Part shown: positions 54,643 through 63,734 of the stretch, in pieces
Numbering within the stretch: the stretch's first letter is position 1
How the letters are laid out: every line of letters begins with the position of its first letter
Assembly (NCBI GenBank): GCA_044238605.1
Contig: JBIICY010000003.1
Coordinates: 257,038-321,037 of the forward strand
Source: UBA10438 sp044238605
GTDB taxonomy: Bacteria > Bacteroidota > Ignavibacteria > Kapaibacteriales > Kapaibacteriaceae
Length of the DNA: 64,000 nt
Direction: 5' to 3'
Translations under genes and position numbers: made by a program
The notes under the pieces: model-generated
What the model was told of the DNA's origin: nothing
What the model saw: the letters and a program-made list of their open reading frames with translations, nothing else
Databases searched by the model: none

Positions 54643-56103
54643 TTACTGATCCGACGTCAGTACCCTCCCCAGGATCTCGTAAGAAATGATCTCTCCATTT
54701 GAAAACTTGTTGCCGATAGATTTTAGATCGTTAGTGTACTTTACTAGTTGGGCCTCCGTAGGTGCACAATATCGATGCTTGAAGAGGAACTCTACAAAAA
54801 CACCAAATCGGTGATGATTTCTTAGGTCCTTACGGCGCCGGACATAGCGGAGCATGTTCATGAGAGTTTGTTCGTAGAGCTCATCTTGGTGCTGCGCTCG
54901 TGCATCGATGAGCTGCCATACACTGCTGGCAATGTACACCTGACGGGAAGTTGCGGAATCTCTCAGTTGTGCCTTAAAGCGTTGATACCGTTGTGTGGGC
55001 CTGCCTCTTCTGCGGGGGCCATGTAAACGCATTTGCCGATACGAGTGGCAATATGCTTCGATCATGCCGATCCATGCATCGAGTGCGGTGTCGCGTTCGT
55101 AGAGGCGGGGATATTGGCGTATCTCTTCTGCCAGAACGAGCGCTTGATCTACGTTGCCTGTGAGCATGTGGCCACGCATCGCCACATTAATGCACGTTAG
55201 CCAATTCGCAGATCCAGGCTTGTATTCATCATGAGCGGCCACTGCATGCTTGATGGCGTTGCTAAGGTGACCAAGTTCGAGACATGTCACAGCTGTATAC
55301 AGGTTTATCTCTACACGAGGCAGAGGTGATGCGGCAAGCTCAGTAAGCATTTTCTCGTATTGTCCGGTTGCCTGTAGTGCCGTAATGCTGATGCGGGCCA
55401 AAGACACCGCGAACCAATGCTCATTATGTTGGGCCAAGGCCCTTGCACATGCCTTATGAAGTACATGCCATTGAGTTCGGTTGGCATGGTTGCGCAGACT
55501 CGAACCGCGAGCAGATGCATAAAGGATGTCGTGCCGGACACGCAGGTCGGATTCCACCTGTATTGCGATGAGGAGGTTGTTCTGCTTTCGAGAATACTCC
55601 TCAGTCTTCGATCGCGAGCCGAATTGAGAATTGTACAGAATGAGATATCGCAGGGCAGCAACGCAGAGTCCCTGCCATTCTGCGGGTATCATTTCTCTCT
55701 GCTTAAGGCCCTTTTTTAGATGAGACAATGCTCCCACAATGAGTCCATTCTGGGCTAGGAAAAGTCCAGTTACTAGCGACCGAACAGCCTTAACATGAGT
55801 ATGGTACGATTCATCATCCGAATACAGCGAGGGATCGGTCAATAGTAGAAGATTTTCGAGCCTATGAACAGTACGTTCAACTAGGTTGGAAAATAGCTTG
55901 TCCTGGCTGCCTTTACCAGACCTCTGGCCATACAGTTCCGCCATTGCTTTTTTTGATGTCATCGTCGGATCCATCGCAAGCTTGTAGAGTGCATAGCTCT
56001 TTGTTGTCTTACTCTCAGCGGACTCGTTGAATACTTCGATGGTCTTAAAGCGCCGCTGTGCGATAGTTCGCGCCAATGCTTGCAGATACATGAACAGCTT
56101 CAT
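54643..56103 (-). CDS. Helical-repeat (TPR-like) protein of unknown function
   Basis: A 486-aa protein without signal peptide. The sequence is almost entirely helical, with TPR-like pairs in the middle (EINLYTAVTCLELGHLSNAIKHAVAAHDEY, LTCINVAMRGHMLTGNVDQALVLAEEIRQY) and a basic segment LHGPRRRGRPTQRYQRFKAQ near residue 365. The start (MKLFMYLQALARTIAQRR) follows a divergent 112-bp region shared with a 67-aa peptide gene. I do not recognise a named family; scaffold or regulatory functions are typical of such proteins. Confidence 0.75.
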   Translation of the reverse strand: MKLFMYLQALARTIAQRRFKTIEVFNESAESKTTKSYALYKLAMDPTMTSKKAMAELYGQRSGKGSQDKLFSNLVERTVHRLENLLLLTDPSLYSDDESYHTHVKAVRSLVTGLFLAQNGLIVGALSHLKKGLKQREMIPAEWQGLCVAALRYLILYNSQFGSRSKTEEYSRKQNNLLIAIQVESDLRVRHDILYASARGSSLRNHANRTQWHVLHKACARALAQHNEHWFAVSLARISITALQATGQYEKMLTELAASPLPRVEINLYTAVTCLELGHLSNAIKHAVAAHDEYKPGSANWLTCINVAMRGHMLTGNVDQALVLAEEIRQYPRLYERDTALDAWIGMIEAYCHSYRQMRLHGPRRRGRPTQRYQRFKAQLRDSATSRQVYIASSVWQLIDARAQHQDELYEQTLMNMLRYVRRRKDLRNHHRFGVFVEFLFKHRYCAPTEAQLVKYTNDLKSIGNKFSNGEIISYEILGRVLTSDQ

Positions 56104-56215
56104 ACTTATTCCATATTAGTAGTGAGGAATGTAAGGGCATAGATGCATCAGCCCTAAAATATGGTTGCTCCAATTTTGATTCATCATTCTTTATCCATGA
56201 ATCAAGGAGCCCACG

Positions 56216-56419
56216 ATGGAATTTCTACTCGCAATACTCGTATGGCTGGGAGTATTAACTCCAGGACAGCAGATTACCACCACGCAGTACGACTCGTTTG
56301 TACAGTCGAACTCAACGGCTATTCAGCAAATTGCCGCCGACACGCTGCTTAGTCAGCAAGCAGTAACAGCGTACAACAATGGTACGCAGCTCATTGTTAT
56401 TGATCCACTTAGTCGTTAA
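56216..56419 (+). CDS. Small peptide with hydrophobic N-terminus
   Basis: A 67-aa product. AAGGAG lies at ideal distance before the ATG, which supports a real gene. Residues 1-15 (MEFLLAILVWLGVLT) are a hydrophobic anchor or signal; the rest is polar, Gln/Thr/Asn-rich (GQQITTTQYDSFVQSNSTAIQQIAADTL) and probably helical. It is divergent from the 486-aa helical-repeat protein and 24 bp upstream of the Cys-rich exported protein. No family recognised. Confidence 0.7.
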   Translation: MEFLLAILVWLGVLTPGQQITTTQYDSFVQSNSTAIQQIAADTLLSQQAVTAYNNGTQLIVIDPLSR

Positions 56420-56443
56420 ACAATCTACTGCAAAGGAAGGATC

Positions 56444-57106
56444 ATGAAGAACGCACTAAAACTCATTGCTGTATTTGTTGTTAGTCTTCTAGGACTGAGC
56501 ATATCAGCTACAGCTCAAACTGGATGCCCTGGACAGGATCCGTATAATTGTGCTGGCTGCACTAATGACTCAACCTACCGATTCCGCGTGTGCATTGGTC
56601 CTGTAACAGATACTATTGATGTAACGATGTGTACGCAGTTTGCTACGACACAGCTTGTTTCAAATCCTTGTACAAACTGTACAAGGCCACTTGACGCTAT
56701 TACTTGGGTTCGTAGAGTCTGTGTTCCACCTTCACTGGCTCTCGTCAGTATCGACACGATCTATCGTGCTATAATTGCTAGAACGTCGTTGTGTTGCGGA
56801 ACCCCATTCATACCGGCTGCTTTTCCTAAGTGCGACTCAATTACTGGAACTTGCAATCCAATCCAAGGAGTTTATTGCCATATCGTGGCACTCCCTAAAT
56901 GCATTGTGCGCATTGGCAATTGCTGGCAGCCTTGCACGCAACAATGTAGGGATTTCTGTTACGTAGAACGTCGTTACTGCAGAGCGACCTCAGGCGCTTG
57001 TACGCCGTGTTCTAGTGTTGTGTGTAGTACGCCTGATCCGTGTTCACAAGGATGCACTATCGTCGATTGCAACCTTCTCCTTAATCCACTGGGTTGTTGT
57101 CCTTAA
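56444..57106 (+). CDS. Cysteine-rich exported protein
   Basis: A 220-aa protein with a clear signal peptide (MKNALKLIAVFVVSLLGLSISATAQ) and 27 cysteines spread over the mature part, often as CxxC or CC (CTNCT, LCCGTPF, CWQPCTQQC, CRDFCYVERRYC, GCCP at the end). Such density suggests multiple disulfides or metal sites in an extracellular protein. AAGGAAGG precedes the start. It sits between the small peptide and a T9SS-secreted BNR protein, 13 bp from the latter, so the three are probably one transcription unit. No family recognised. Confidence 0.78.
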   Translation: MKNALKLIAVFVVSLLGLSISATAQTGCPGQDPYNCAGCTNDSTYRFRVCIGPVTDTIDVTMCTQFATTQLVSNPCTNCTRPLDAITWVRRVCVPPSLALVSIDTIYRAIIARTSLCCGTPFIPAAFPKCDSITGTCNPIQGVYCHIVALPKCIVRIGNCWQPCTQQCRDFCYVERRYCRATSGACTPCSSVVCSTPDPCSQGCTIVDCNLLLNPLGCCP

Positions 57107-57119
57107 GTCGTTATTTACC

Positions 57120-59612
57120 ATGAAGTTCTCGCACCTATTTTTCATCAGTCTGTGTGTCTGCACAATAACGTTTATCAACAGAGCAGCATCTCAGGATAGT
57201 AGTTTTTCGCTTATTTATCAACGGACAGGGCTTGGTTCATTTACGGAGTTGTTTTCCCGTAAGACGATTCGGTCAGATTCGCAAGATGGATATCTCGTTG
57301 TTGCTTCGCACGAGCCTCGAGTAATGCTGCGCAGCTACGATCAAGGGAACACATTTGAATACGCATGCAGTCCAACTGACTACGCACTTGTCGACGATTC
57401 ACCTGCTCTGATTCTTTGGAGGAATGACCGTGCGTCAATATTAGGCTCGTCACAGGCGGGAACAACAGGTATAACGACACTTACGAGCAGTGACCCCAAC
57501 TCCAACTTCGAAGTCTCATCAAGCCGAATTGGAATAGACACAGACCCTCCGCTTCGCACGCTTGACTCAGGCATTGCCGTGGTTGGGCCGCTCTACACTA
57601 CCGACTACGGGGCTACATGGAAGAACATCAGTGGGGCTATCCATGCTAACACCGAGAAGGTGTTTTCATCACGATATGGATTTATCGGCAAAGGTGTTTC
57701 GGGAGACTGGTACTCAGTTGATACGTTAACAAACAATCAAACCATCATTGCGCAAATCCCCAAAACGTATAGTACCATCCGCGCGACCCAGAACGGCACA
57801 CTTATCGGATTTACTGACTCCCTCATTGCGTGGATGGGACCAGATCAAAAAAAGTTTACAGAGCAACGCCTCTTTCAACTTCCAAACACATCAGATCCTT
57901 CGCCCGTGTTGTTACTGGGTGAAGTGTCTTGGCGAGGCGATCAGTTCTTCTGCCTTGCACGTGCTACCGCTAGATGGTACCTGTTCGCAGTCTCTGCTGA
58001 TTCGGTTCACATTCAGCACATGCAGATGTCATCAGTAAATTCTCGATTCAGTATGTGTCCGATTGATGAGCTTGGCTGCTTGATTGCAGAGATGGATCAA
58101 AATGGGATGACCATACAGCATAGACTCTTCGATCAACATGGCAGACTTGTTAGCACACCCGAAACTCAACGACATACAAACAATGCTACAACATTCAACT
58201 ATACCTGGTCAGACAGCGCCATGTACATTCTGGAGGATGCTGGTGCAGATCCGAATCCCTGTCACTTGTATCGCATAAGCCACAGTGAGCCTAACAAGGT
58301 TGAACATGTTGGCAAGAGTTTTACCGGAGATGCGGCAAGTGCATATCAACCAATGAGCATATGCCTCCTCGACACCATGAATGGGGCGCTCGTGGGCAGA
58401 GATCGTCGCGGAGCAGTTCTGGAGTATACCACAGACGGTGAAATGCGTGGCTTCCTCATTAAAGGATCCTTCACTCTGCCGGAACAGAAAACAGCACTGC
58501 TGAACTATGAGCATAGCGTGCCTACGTTGATCACAACGGATACGATGTTTGCGCTTGGTACCTCTGATGTAAACATTGGTACAGGCAAGGGACGTTTGAC
58601 AGGTTGGATCTGGAACGAGAAAAACCCCGTAACAATGCTTCAGCGTGCTGCTGACAGAACCTTTTACTTCGGGCGTCGCGATATCATTCATGCCTCGTAT
58701 GAAGGGATGCCGCTGGACACAATCGAGGTACAGCTGCCAGGCATGAATCGAGACAGTATCGGTGTGCTGAGCGACATTGCCGAGATTAATAAACAGAGCC
58801 TCGTTGTTGCATTGCGTGGTCACAATATGCGCACCTACGATGGCGAGCTCTTGTCGAGCGTGAGTGGCGGACTTGCCTACACCACGGACCGCGGAGCTAC
58901 GTGGCAAGTCGGCAATGTACCATCGAGTGATCAGGCATATTACACTGTTAAAAAGCTGAGCAGTGGCGCTTTGTTGGCGGTGTCTGTTGATGCAGACATC
59001 CTCGTGGACAGTGCCACGCAGAACTCTACTATCCGCTGTTACTCGGGTCACCTCCTACGCTCAACCGACAGCGGCAAGACGTGGACATCACAGTCAACAT
59101 TCTCTCTGCGCAACCAATCACTCAGCCGTTGCTCGTATCGCATATGGCAGGGAACGAAGCGCATCTACATTGCAACACCCGAAGCCGTCATGATCTCTTC
59201 CGACGATGGCATTACATGGACATCAGAAAACGACTTCCCTCTCAACTGCATCATAAACGGAGTAGCAGAGCATAAGGGTCAGCTGTACGTCGCAACAACA
59301 TTTGGGATCTATCGCGAGAACGACCCTACATCTGTAGCAGAGCAGGAAACACGAGAGAACCCCACCATCCAAGCAACAGCCACGCGAAGTGGTCAGGCAT
59401 GGCGCATCACGGTAACGGGCCTTCCAACATCGCGCATAACAGGTATTGACGTATACGACATCCAAGGACGCCAACACGCCAGCGAGCAGCTGCAGTCGCA
59501 CGAGCATACCGCGAGTTTCTCAAGCCCCTTGCCGAGTCAAGGCATCTATGGAATTATCGTACATGGAGAGGGTGGACGTAAATGGACGACAGCGGTGGGG
59601 GTGGTGGAGTAA
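57120..59612 (+). CDS. BNR-repeat T9SS type A secreted protein
   Basis: An 830-aa exported protein. Signal peptide (to about residue 24). Beta-propeller-like BNR/sortilin repeats recur: TTDYGATWKNIS, TTDRGATWQVGN, STDSGKTWTSQ, SSDDGITWTSEN (Asp-box SxDxGxTW). The C-terminal ~80 residues (AWRITVTGLPTSRITGIDVYDIQGRQ ... LPSQGIYGIIVHGEGGRKWTTAVGVVE) form a T9SS type A sorting domain, so the protein should reach the cell surface or medium. Asp-boxes occur in sialidases and in non-enzymatic propellers; no catalytic sialidase Arg/Asp set is apparent. The start at 57120 begins the signal peptide directly. Confidence 0.88.
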   Translation: MKFSHLFFISLCVCTITFINRAASQDSSFSLIYQRTGLGSFTELFSRKTIRSDSQDGYLVVASHEPRVMLRSYDQGNTFEYACSPTDYALVDDSPALILWRNDRASILGSSQAGTTGITTLTSSDPNSNFEVSSSRIGIDTDPPLRTLDSGIAVVGPLYTTDYGATWKNISGAIHANTEKVFSSRYGFIGKGVSGDWYSVDTLTNNQTIIAQIPKTYSTIRATQNGTLIGFTDSLIAWMGPDQKKFTEQRLFQLPNTSDPSPVLLLGEVSWRGDQFFCLARATARWYLFAVSADSVHIQHMQMSSVNSRFSMCPIDELGCLIAEMDQNGMTIQHRLFDQHGRLVSTPETQRHTNNATTFNYTWSDSAMYILEDAGADPNPCHLYRISHSEPNKVEHVGKSFTGDAASAYQPMSICLLDTMNGALVGRDRRGAVLEYTTDGEMRGFLIKGSFTLPEQKTALLNYEHSVPTLITTDTMFALGTSDVNIGTGKGRLTGWIWNEKNPVTMLQRAADRTFYFGRRDIIHASYEGMPLDTIEVQLPGMNRDSIGVLSDIAEINKQSLVVALRGHNMRTYDGELLSSVSGGLAYTTDRGATWQVGNVPSSDQAYYTVKKLSSGALLAVSVDADILVDSATQNSTIRCYSGHLLRSTDSGKTWTSQSTFSLRNQSLSRCSYRIWQGTKRIYIATPEAVMISSDDGITWTSENDFPLNCIINGVAEHKGQLYVATTFGIYRENDPTSVAEQETRENPTIQATATRSGQAWRITVTGLPTSRITGIDVYDIQGRQHASEQLQSHEHTASFSSPLPSQGIYGIIVHGEGGRKWTTAVGVVE

Positions 59613-59767
59613 TTACGACAGAATCAGCAGCGCAGGCTTTCATGCTGTATCTCGCGACCATCACAACAAGAGAATTGTAAGCCACAAATAGTTCAAGACT
59701 ATCGATAGAAAATCTTGAATTATAGACTTCTGAGTTACAAACCAACAACTTACCAAGAGGTAACAAG

Positions 59768-60091
59768 ATGCACAAAACAAACAAGTATAAATACCCAACG
59801 CCAACATCTTGTAAGCTGCAAGACCGAGCAGTCCTATGCACGGCTGATCGAGTCATTGCATTGTACAACCAAGAAACAAACGGCGATGCGAAGAAAATAT
59901 CAAAGAAGGTAAAAATCTGGTTTGCGACGCAAGCCAAGGCAAATGGCTGGGCAGGTGCGCATTTTCTACCAGAGGTACAGTCGGGACATGGGGCTGGGTG
60001 CATCTTGTTCGTGCCACCTACAGTTCTCAATGTAAAGGTCACCGTTAAGCAAACTACGCTTGTGCTCCAAGCATACGAAGGTGACGAGTAG
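59768..60091 (+). CDS. Possible hypothetical protein
   Basis: A 107-aa frame preceded by AAGAGGT. The basic N-terminus (MHKTNKYKYPTPTSCKLQD) and the later KISKKVKIWFATQAKANGW plus VKVTVKQTTLVLQAYEGDE look plausibly protein-like, but there is no recognised family. An overlapping frame of 162 codons on the other strand (59554-60042) is judged less likely because it is Pro/Cys-biased and runs into the T9SS gene. The remaining region to 60223 holds nothing else. Confidence 0.4.
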   Translation: MHKTNKYKYPTPTSCKLQDRAVLCTADRVIALYNQETNGDAKKISKKVKIWFATQAKANGWAGAHFLPEVQSGHGAGCILFVPPTVLNVKVTVKQTTLVLQAYEGDE

Positions 60092-60223
60092 GTAGAAGAA
60101 GGACAAATAGGTTGAGGATCCTTGCACTGCTGCTTGCTTTTAGCAACTGACGTGCTCAGTATGTCGTCTCAGTCCTAGATTTTGCCTCGTATTTCAACTG
60201 TTTCTAGATGTTTATACTTCGTA

Positions 60224-60299
60224 GCGACGTGGAGCAGGTACGAGAACGACAGGCGAGTAACACGAAGGTTGTGGGCCGCGTCTAAACTTCGCCCCCATT
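60224..60299 (+). pseudogene. Degenerate copy of tRNA-fMet
   Basis: Compared with the tRNA at 49891, TGGAGCA (60230-60236) and TAACxCGAAGGTTGT (60258-60272) are conserved with exactly the same spacing of 33 bases between TGGAGCA and CGAAGGTTGT. Across those 43 positions I count 30 identities. GCCCCC of the 3' acceptor recurs at 60291 but 5 bases further away than in the real tRNA. The anticodon loop (CGAGTAA instead of CTCATAA) and stems are broken, so it cannot function. Confidence 0.72.
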
Positions 60300-60347
60300 T
60301 GGTTGTCAGGGTTGATGTCTCCAAATTCGACAAGAAGGGAGACGACA

Positions 60348-60632
60348 ATGAATGAGAAGTACGGCAAACGCTATGATGAGGCGTTTAAACGTGAGGCCGT
60401 GTCAATGGTTGTCGATGGCAAGATGCCATACACGCGTGTGGCGGGTCAACTTGGCATAGGTGAAGAAACACTTCGGCGCTGGACCGTGGCGTTTCACGGG
60501 CAATCAAGCGATGAACCGGAACAGAGCGACAAGCAGCGAATACGGGCCCTTGAGCGAGAGAATGCGCAGCTCAAAATGGAGCGCGACATACTAAAGGAGG
60601 CAGTGGGTATCTTCAGTCAACGCCCGAAATGA
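60348..60632 (+). CDS. IS3-family transposase OrfA
   Basis: A 94-aa protein with the DNA-binding N-terminus of IS3 OrfA (KRYDEAFKREAVSMVVDGKMPYTRVAGQLGIGEETLRRW) and a leucine-zipper-like end (IRALERENAQLKMERDILKEAVGIF). GGGAGACGAC precedes the ATG. Its stop overlaps the orfB start (ATGA at 60629-60632), and no A-rich slippery site is visible, so OrfB would be made by re-initiation rather than by the -1 frameshift usual in IS3. Confidence 0.92.
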   Translation: MNEKYGKRYDEAFKREAVSMVVDGKMPYTRVAGQLGIGEETLRRWTVAFHGQSSDEPEQSDKQRIRALERENAQLKMERDILKEAVGIFSQRPK

Positions 60633-61695
60633 GATACCGCTTCATAGACGAGAATCGGGCACGATGGGATCTGTCGGCGATGTGCCGTGTCTTAGGTGTA
60701 AGCCGTCAGGACTATTACGTATGGCGCAAGCGAGGCCCATCGGAACGTGTAGAACGGCAGATGCGTCTGCTTGGGCTTATTCGCACGGTCTACAAGGCTA
60801 ACAGGCATGCCTACGGTAGTCCTCGTATCACGCGCGAGCTCAGGAAGATGGGTGAATGCGTGAGCTATAAGACTGTTGAGCATCTGATGCGTCGCATAGG
60901 TCTGCGTGCTGTTGGTAGCCGGCGCTTCCGGCCAACTACTGATTCATCGCAAACAACATCACCGGCGCCAAATCTACTTGCTCAGCGGTTTCAGGTTGCA
61001 GAACTCGACAAGGTCTGGGTGAGTGACTTTACGGAGCTACCGTGTAGACGTGGTAAAGCCTATGCTACTGCGATCATGGATCTTTGTTCTCGACGTATCC
61101 TTGGAATCACCGTTTCGACGACCATGCAGACGCAGATTCTGCTGGACACATTCAGGCAAGCCTGCAGAGCGCGCAGAAAACGATTGCCTGGCCAGACAAT
61201 GTTTCACTCAGACCAAGGAAGTCAATTCAAAGCAGAGGTATTTCGAACAGAGCTTCAACGGCAAGGCTTCCAGCAAAGCATGAGCCGCAAGGGCAACTGC
61301 TAAAATGCTATGACAATGCTCCGATGGAATCATTCTGGGCGCGCATGAAAACAAAGATCGGAATCCCATTTCTCTTTGACGACGTCTATGATGCGAAGGC
61401 TGAGATCTACAACTACGTGCACATCTACTACAACCGGCAACGCATGCACTCTGCTATCGGATACATGTCGCTAGTTAGATTCGAGGAACAGATCCTTTCT
61501 AAACAACGAGACAATCTATCCAGTCAACTTCAACCGAGGAAGATCAGTCTCATACCCGCTACTGAGACGCGCAATAGACACGACGATAAAAGCCCATATG
61601 CATCAAAGGCACATGGGCTTACCGTTTTTATGGGGTCAGAATCTGACCCATTTTACTTCAAGACGTGCCCATTGATACAAACAAATGCAGAATGA
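60629..61695 (+). pseudogene. IS3-family transposase OrfB, broken by an 8-bp insertion
   Basis: Residues 1-224 are a normal OrfB start: HTH-like region, then the DDE core (WVSDFTELPCRRGKAYATAIMD, MFHSDQGSQF). At SRKGNC the frame meets TAA at 61301. The missing part, YDNAPMESFWARMKTKIG with the catalytic Glu, continues in another frame from 61309. Removing eight bases (61301-61308, TAAAATGC) restores SRKGNCYDNAPMESFW, the family consensus, so an 8-bp insertion is the cause. Beyond about 61510 the second frame reads through non-family sequence to its stop at 61695. Confidence 0.88.
61590..61627 (+). terminator. Intrinsic terminator at the IS3 right end
   Basis: Stem AAGCCCATaTG with CAcATGGGCTT (61590-61620) around a short loop, followed by accgttttta. 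Confidence 0.7.
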
Positions 61696-61753
61696 TCGGA
61701 CACTGACGCAATAGTTGGGAGACTGCCTGCCGATGAGCTAGGATGCTGTTTAC

Positions 61754-62623
61754 CTAGAAAACATTCCCCTCCCATAAAGCATAGCTCCAACGTGCTCCAC
61801 GAAGTCCAATTCTTAAGTACTCCTTTCGCTCGGCAGAAATGCTCAAGTTGGAAACTCCGGATTCGAATGAGGAGATTAGCGAAGATACAGCGGCCTGAGA
61901 AGGATTCGAAGCAGCCAATGTGCTCAGGCTGTCGCACAGGTCCGACCAGTAGGCGACTTCAACTGCGTTCGTAGAACCATATGTCGACGAAAGATATGAC
62001 TTAATTGCACTCATGGATTCTATGGATGTGTACGTTGACGAGACGGAATAGAAACTGGAGTAGGGAAAATAATAAGACACGCTATCGTAGCCGCGGTTGC
62101 TTAGGAACGCAACACTTAACGTATAGAATTGGGTGTGATCAATCGTCCCGTCGTTATTCAGCACAGCGTTCGATGTGAGGTATTTAACAAGTTCATTATG
62201 CAAGTAACCTACTGAATCAGATGTATTTGGCATTGAGTTGTATGGCGAGTTAGTTGTCCACGTCGAAGGAGTACTGGGGCCAACCAATAATGGCCGGAGT
62301 CCACGTGCTGTACCCCAGGAAGCTGTTCCACCTCCAATAATTGCGCCAACAACACCACCAAACAGAGCTCCCTTTGGACCGAGAGTTGCGCCTATAAGTC
62401 CGCCAGCCTTGGAACCTGCCCACATGCCGGAACCATCAGCAACAATAGTGGTCGATACATCCATGAAGTCATCGAATGACCATGAAACTATGCGAGCACC
62501 TTTACCGTGCGCTCCGTTCTTGTTCAGAGGCTCACATGGAGACTCGATATCGGCGCAACTGGAAACAACCAGACTGACGCACAGGGATAAGAAAAGCATG
62601 TTCTTGGCACATGAATTTTGCAT
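61754..62623 (-). CDS. Glycine-zipper lipoprotein
   Basis: A 289-aa exported lipoprotein. Signal MQNSCAKNMLFLSLCVSLVVSSC ends in a lipobox-like VSSC. Residues about 60-110 hold a glycine-zipper membrane segment (GMWAGSKAGGLIGATLGPKGALFGGVVGAIIGGG), a feature of pore-forming or membrane-inserting peptides and of Bacteroidota bacteriocin-like proteins. The remaining 170 residues are Ser/Tyr/Thr-rich (FYSVSSTYTSIESMSAIKSYLSSTYGS) and of no recognised family. AGGAAG precedes the start. A PH-like membrane protein lies 32 bp upstream on the same strand. Confidence 0.78.
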   Translation of the reverse strand: MQNSCAKNMLFLSLCVSLVVSSCADIESPCEPLNKNGAHGKGARIVSWSFDDFMDVSTTIVADGSGMWAGSKAGGLIGATLGPKGALFGGVVGAIIGGGTASWGTARGLRPLLVGPSTPSTWTTNSPYNSMPNTSDSVGYLHNELVKYLTSNAVLNNDGTIDHTQFYTLSVAFLSNRGYDSVSYYFPYSSFYSVSSTYTSIESMSAIKSYLSSTYGSTNAVEVAYWSDLCDSLSTLAASNPSQAAVSSLISSFESGVSNLSISAERKEYLRIGLRGARWSYALWEGNVF

Positions 62624-62655
62624 TTTAAACGACTTCCTAAAGTGTAAAAAAACAG

Positions 62656-63072
62656 TTAACTGCTTGGTGTCTGAATGGCCTTGACTAATGACTGAAGCAT
62701 AACCTGTGGCAGCCCGAATTGGGACAACGTGATGGAATGCACCCCGTCGGTTATCATAATGGAACCCCAAAATGATACTGGTCGATACTCCCAGATAGTA
62801 ATCGCGCTCAGTGAAAACACAGTGTTTTTTCTAAACAAACGTGAAACCTCTAACACGCCATCATGAATTCTCCAAACCGGTGGATTGCCTTTTACGAGGT
62901 ATTGAAACTCACCTAAGGCTCCCACTATAAATAGCCCTAGACCTAACGAAAGAAAAAGGGAAAGCATGATCTCATCTGAAGCACGAATTCCCGTTATTGA
63001 GATACCGATCAAGATCAGATATAGCAGTGCGTGGGCTGTTCTGCACTGTAACGAGACGCGATGTTCATTCAT
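62656..63072 (-). CDS. Two-helix membrane protein with PH-like domain
   Basis: A 138-aa protein. Two hydrophobic helices (ALLYLILIGISITGI and IMLSLFLSLGLGLFIVGAL) are followed by a ~80-residue beta-rich region (VWRIHDGVLEVSRLFRKNTVFSLSAITIWEYRP ... MITDGVHSITLSQFG) with the look of a bacterial PH/STM3941-type domain. GGAG precedes the ATG. Directly upstream of the glycine-zipper lipoprotein, 32 bp apart, so co-transcribed; an immunity or partner role is possible but unproven. Confidence 0.7.
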   Translation of the reverse strand: MNEHRVSLQCRTAHALLYLILIGISITGIRASDEIMLSLFLSLGLGLFIVGALGEFQYLVKGNPPVWRIHDGVLEVSRLFRKNTVFSLSAITIWEYRPVSFWGSIMITDGVHSITLSQFGLPQVMLQSLVKAIQTPSS

Positions 63073-63505
63073 AAATACTGCTCCAATGTTTACAGGTCAT
63101 CTTGTAACGTTTTCGTTGAATCAAAGAAACAGCTACATAGTGGATTGAAAACTGTGTGCAATGTGCAGTTGTTGAATCCTACCGAAGCTTGCTGTCGAAC
63201 GGTAACATCGGCATCTTGCCGAATCGTTTGAGTACGACTGTACCGCTGAGTTGCACGCTGCCGTCTTTTCTGCTGTCCAGATGTTGATGCACCGAGCCAA
63301 AATGATTACTGCGAGTAGATTTGTCATATTGAGCTCATTGATCAATGAGGATTGAATCAAAATTCAAATATGGAGCAACTGTTACTTGGTCGTGATACAT
63401 CTATGCATGTCAAATCCTCATCGCTAATAAGGCATAAATATTGTTGTGTGGTCTATATGATGTTGGACCATTAGTAAGTCGAAGTTTCAACCTCTAGGAG
63501 GTCCA
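63073..63505. other. Gene-poor region
   Basis: About 430 bp, A/T-richer than the left of the window. A 75-codon frame on the minus strand (63133-63360) shows no protein-like pattern and no ribosome binding site. The left end of the following insertion-sequence remnant must lie near 63450-63500 but I see no clear inverted repeat. Confidence 0.5.
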
Positions 63506-63734
63506 ATGAGAAAGAGTCATTTCAGCGATGAGCAGATCGTCAAGATCGTGCGCCAAACCCCACGCCGAGGGCGTATCTGAGACAGCGAAGAAATACAAAG
63601 TCTCGGAGAATTCGATTTACATCTGGCGCAAGAAGTTCGGCACAATGGAGCCGAACCAGGTATTTGAGCTCAAGCGCATCATGCAGGAGAATGCGCGCCT
63701 AAAGAAGCTCGTGGCCGAGCGCGAGCACTTCTGA
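63506..63734 (+). pseudogene. IS3-family OrfA remnant (frameshifted)
   Basis: AGGAGGT precedes an ATG at 63506. The frame gives MRKSHFSDEQIVKIVRQ, the start of IS2/IS407-type OrfA, then shifts: GVSETAKKYKVSENSIYIWRKKFGTMEPNQVFELKRIMQENARLKKLVAERE continues in the frame of 63528. A small deletion near 63555-63570 explains the shift. The protein also stops early at 'LVAEREHF', before the usual C-terminal helix. Confidence 0.8.

Larger units (their letters stand above)
60300..61640 (+). mobile_element. IS3-family insertion sequence (disabled copy)
   Basis: Two-gene IS3-family layout: orfA with a helix-turn-helix and orfB with a DDE integrase core. The right side contains a terminator hairpin and a short palindrome tggggtcagaatctgaccca (61631-61650). 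I could not match terminal inverted repeats between the two sides, so the ends are approximate. orfB is frameshifted. The element lies directly beside the degenerate tRNA-fMet. Confidence 0.8.

Noticed and set aside
58209..59051. 280-codon frame on the minus strand
   Set aside because: Antisense to the BNR-repeat protein, Cys/His-rich without structure; the plus-strand protein is clearly coding.
59554..60042. 162-codon frame on the minus strand
   Set aside because: It enters the 3' end of the T9SS gene, has a poly-Pro stretch from repeats and competes with a better plus-strand frame.
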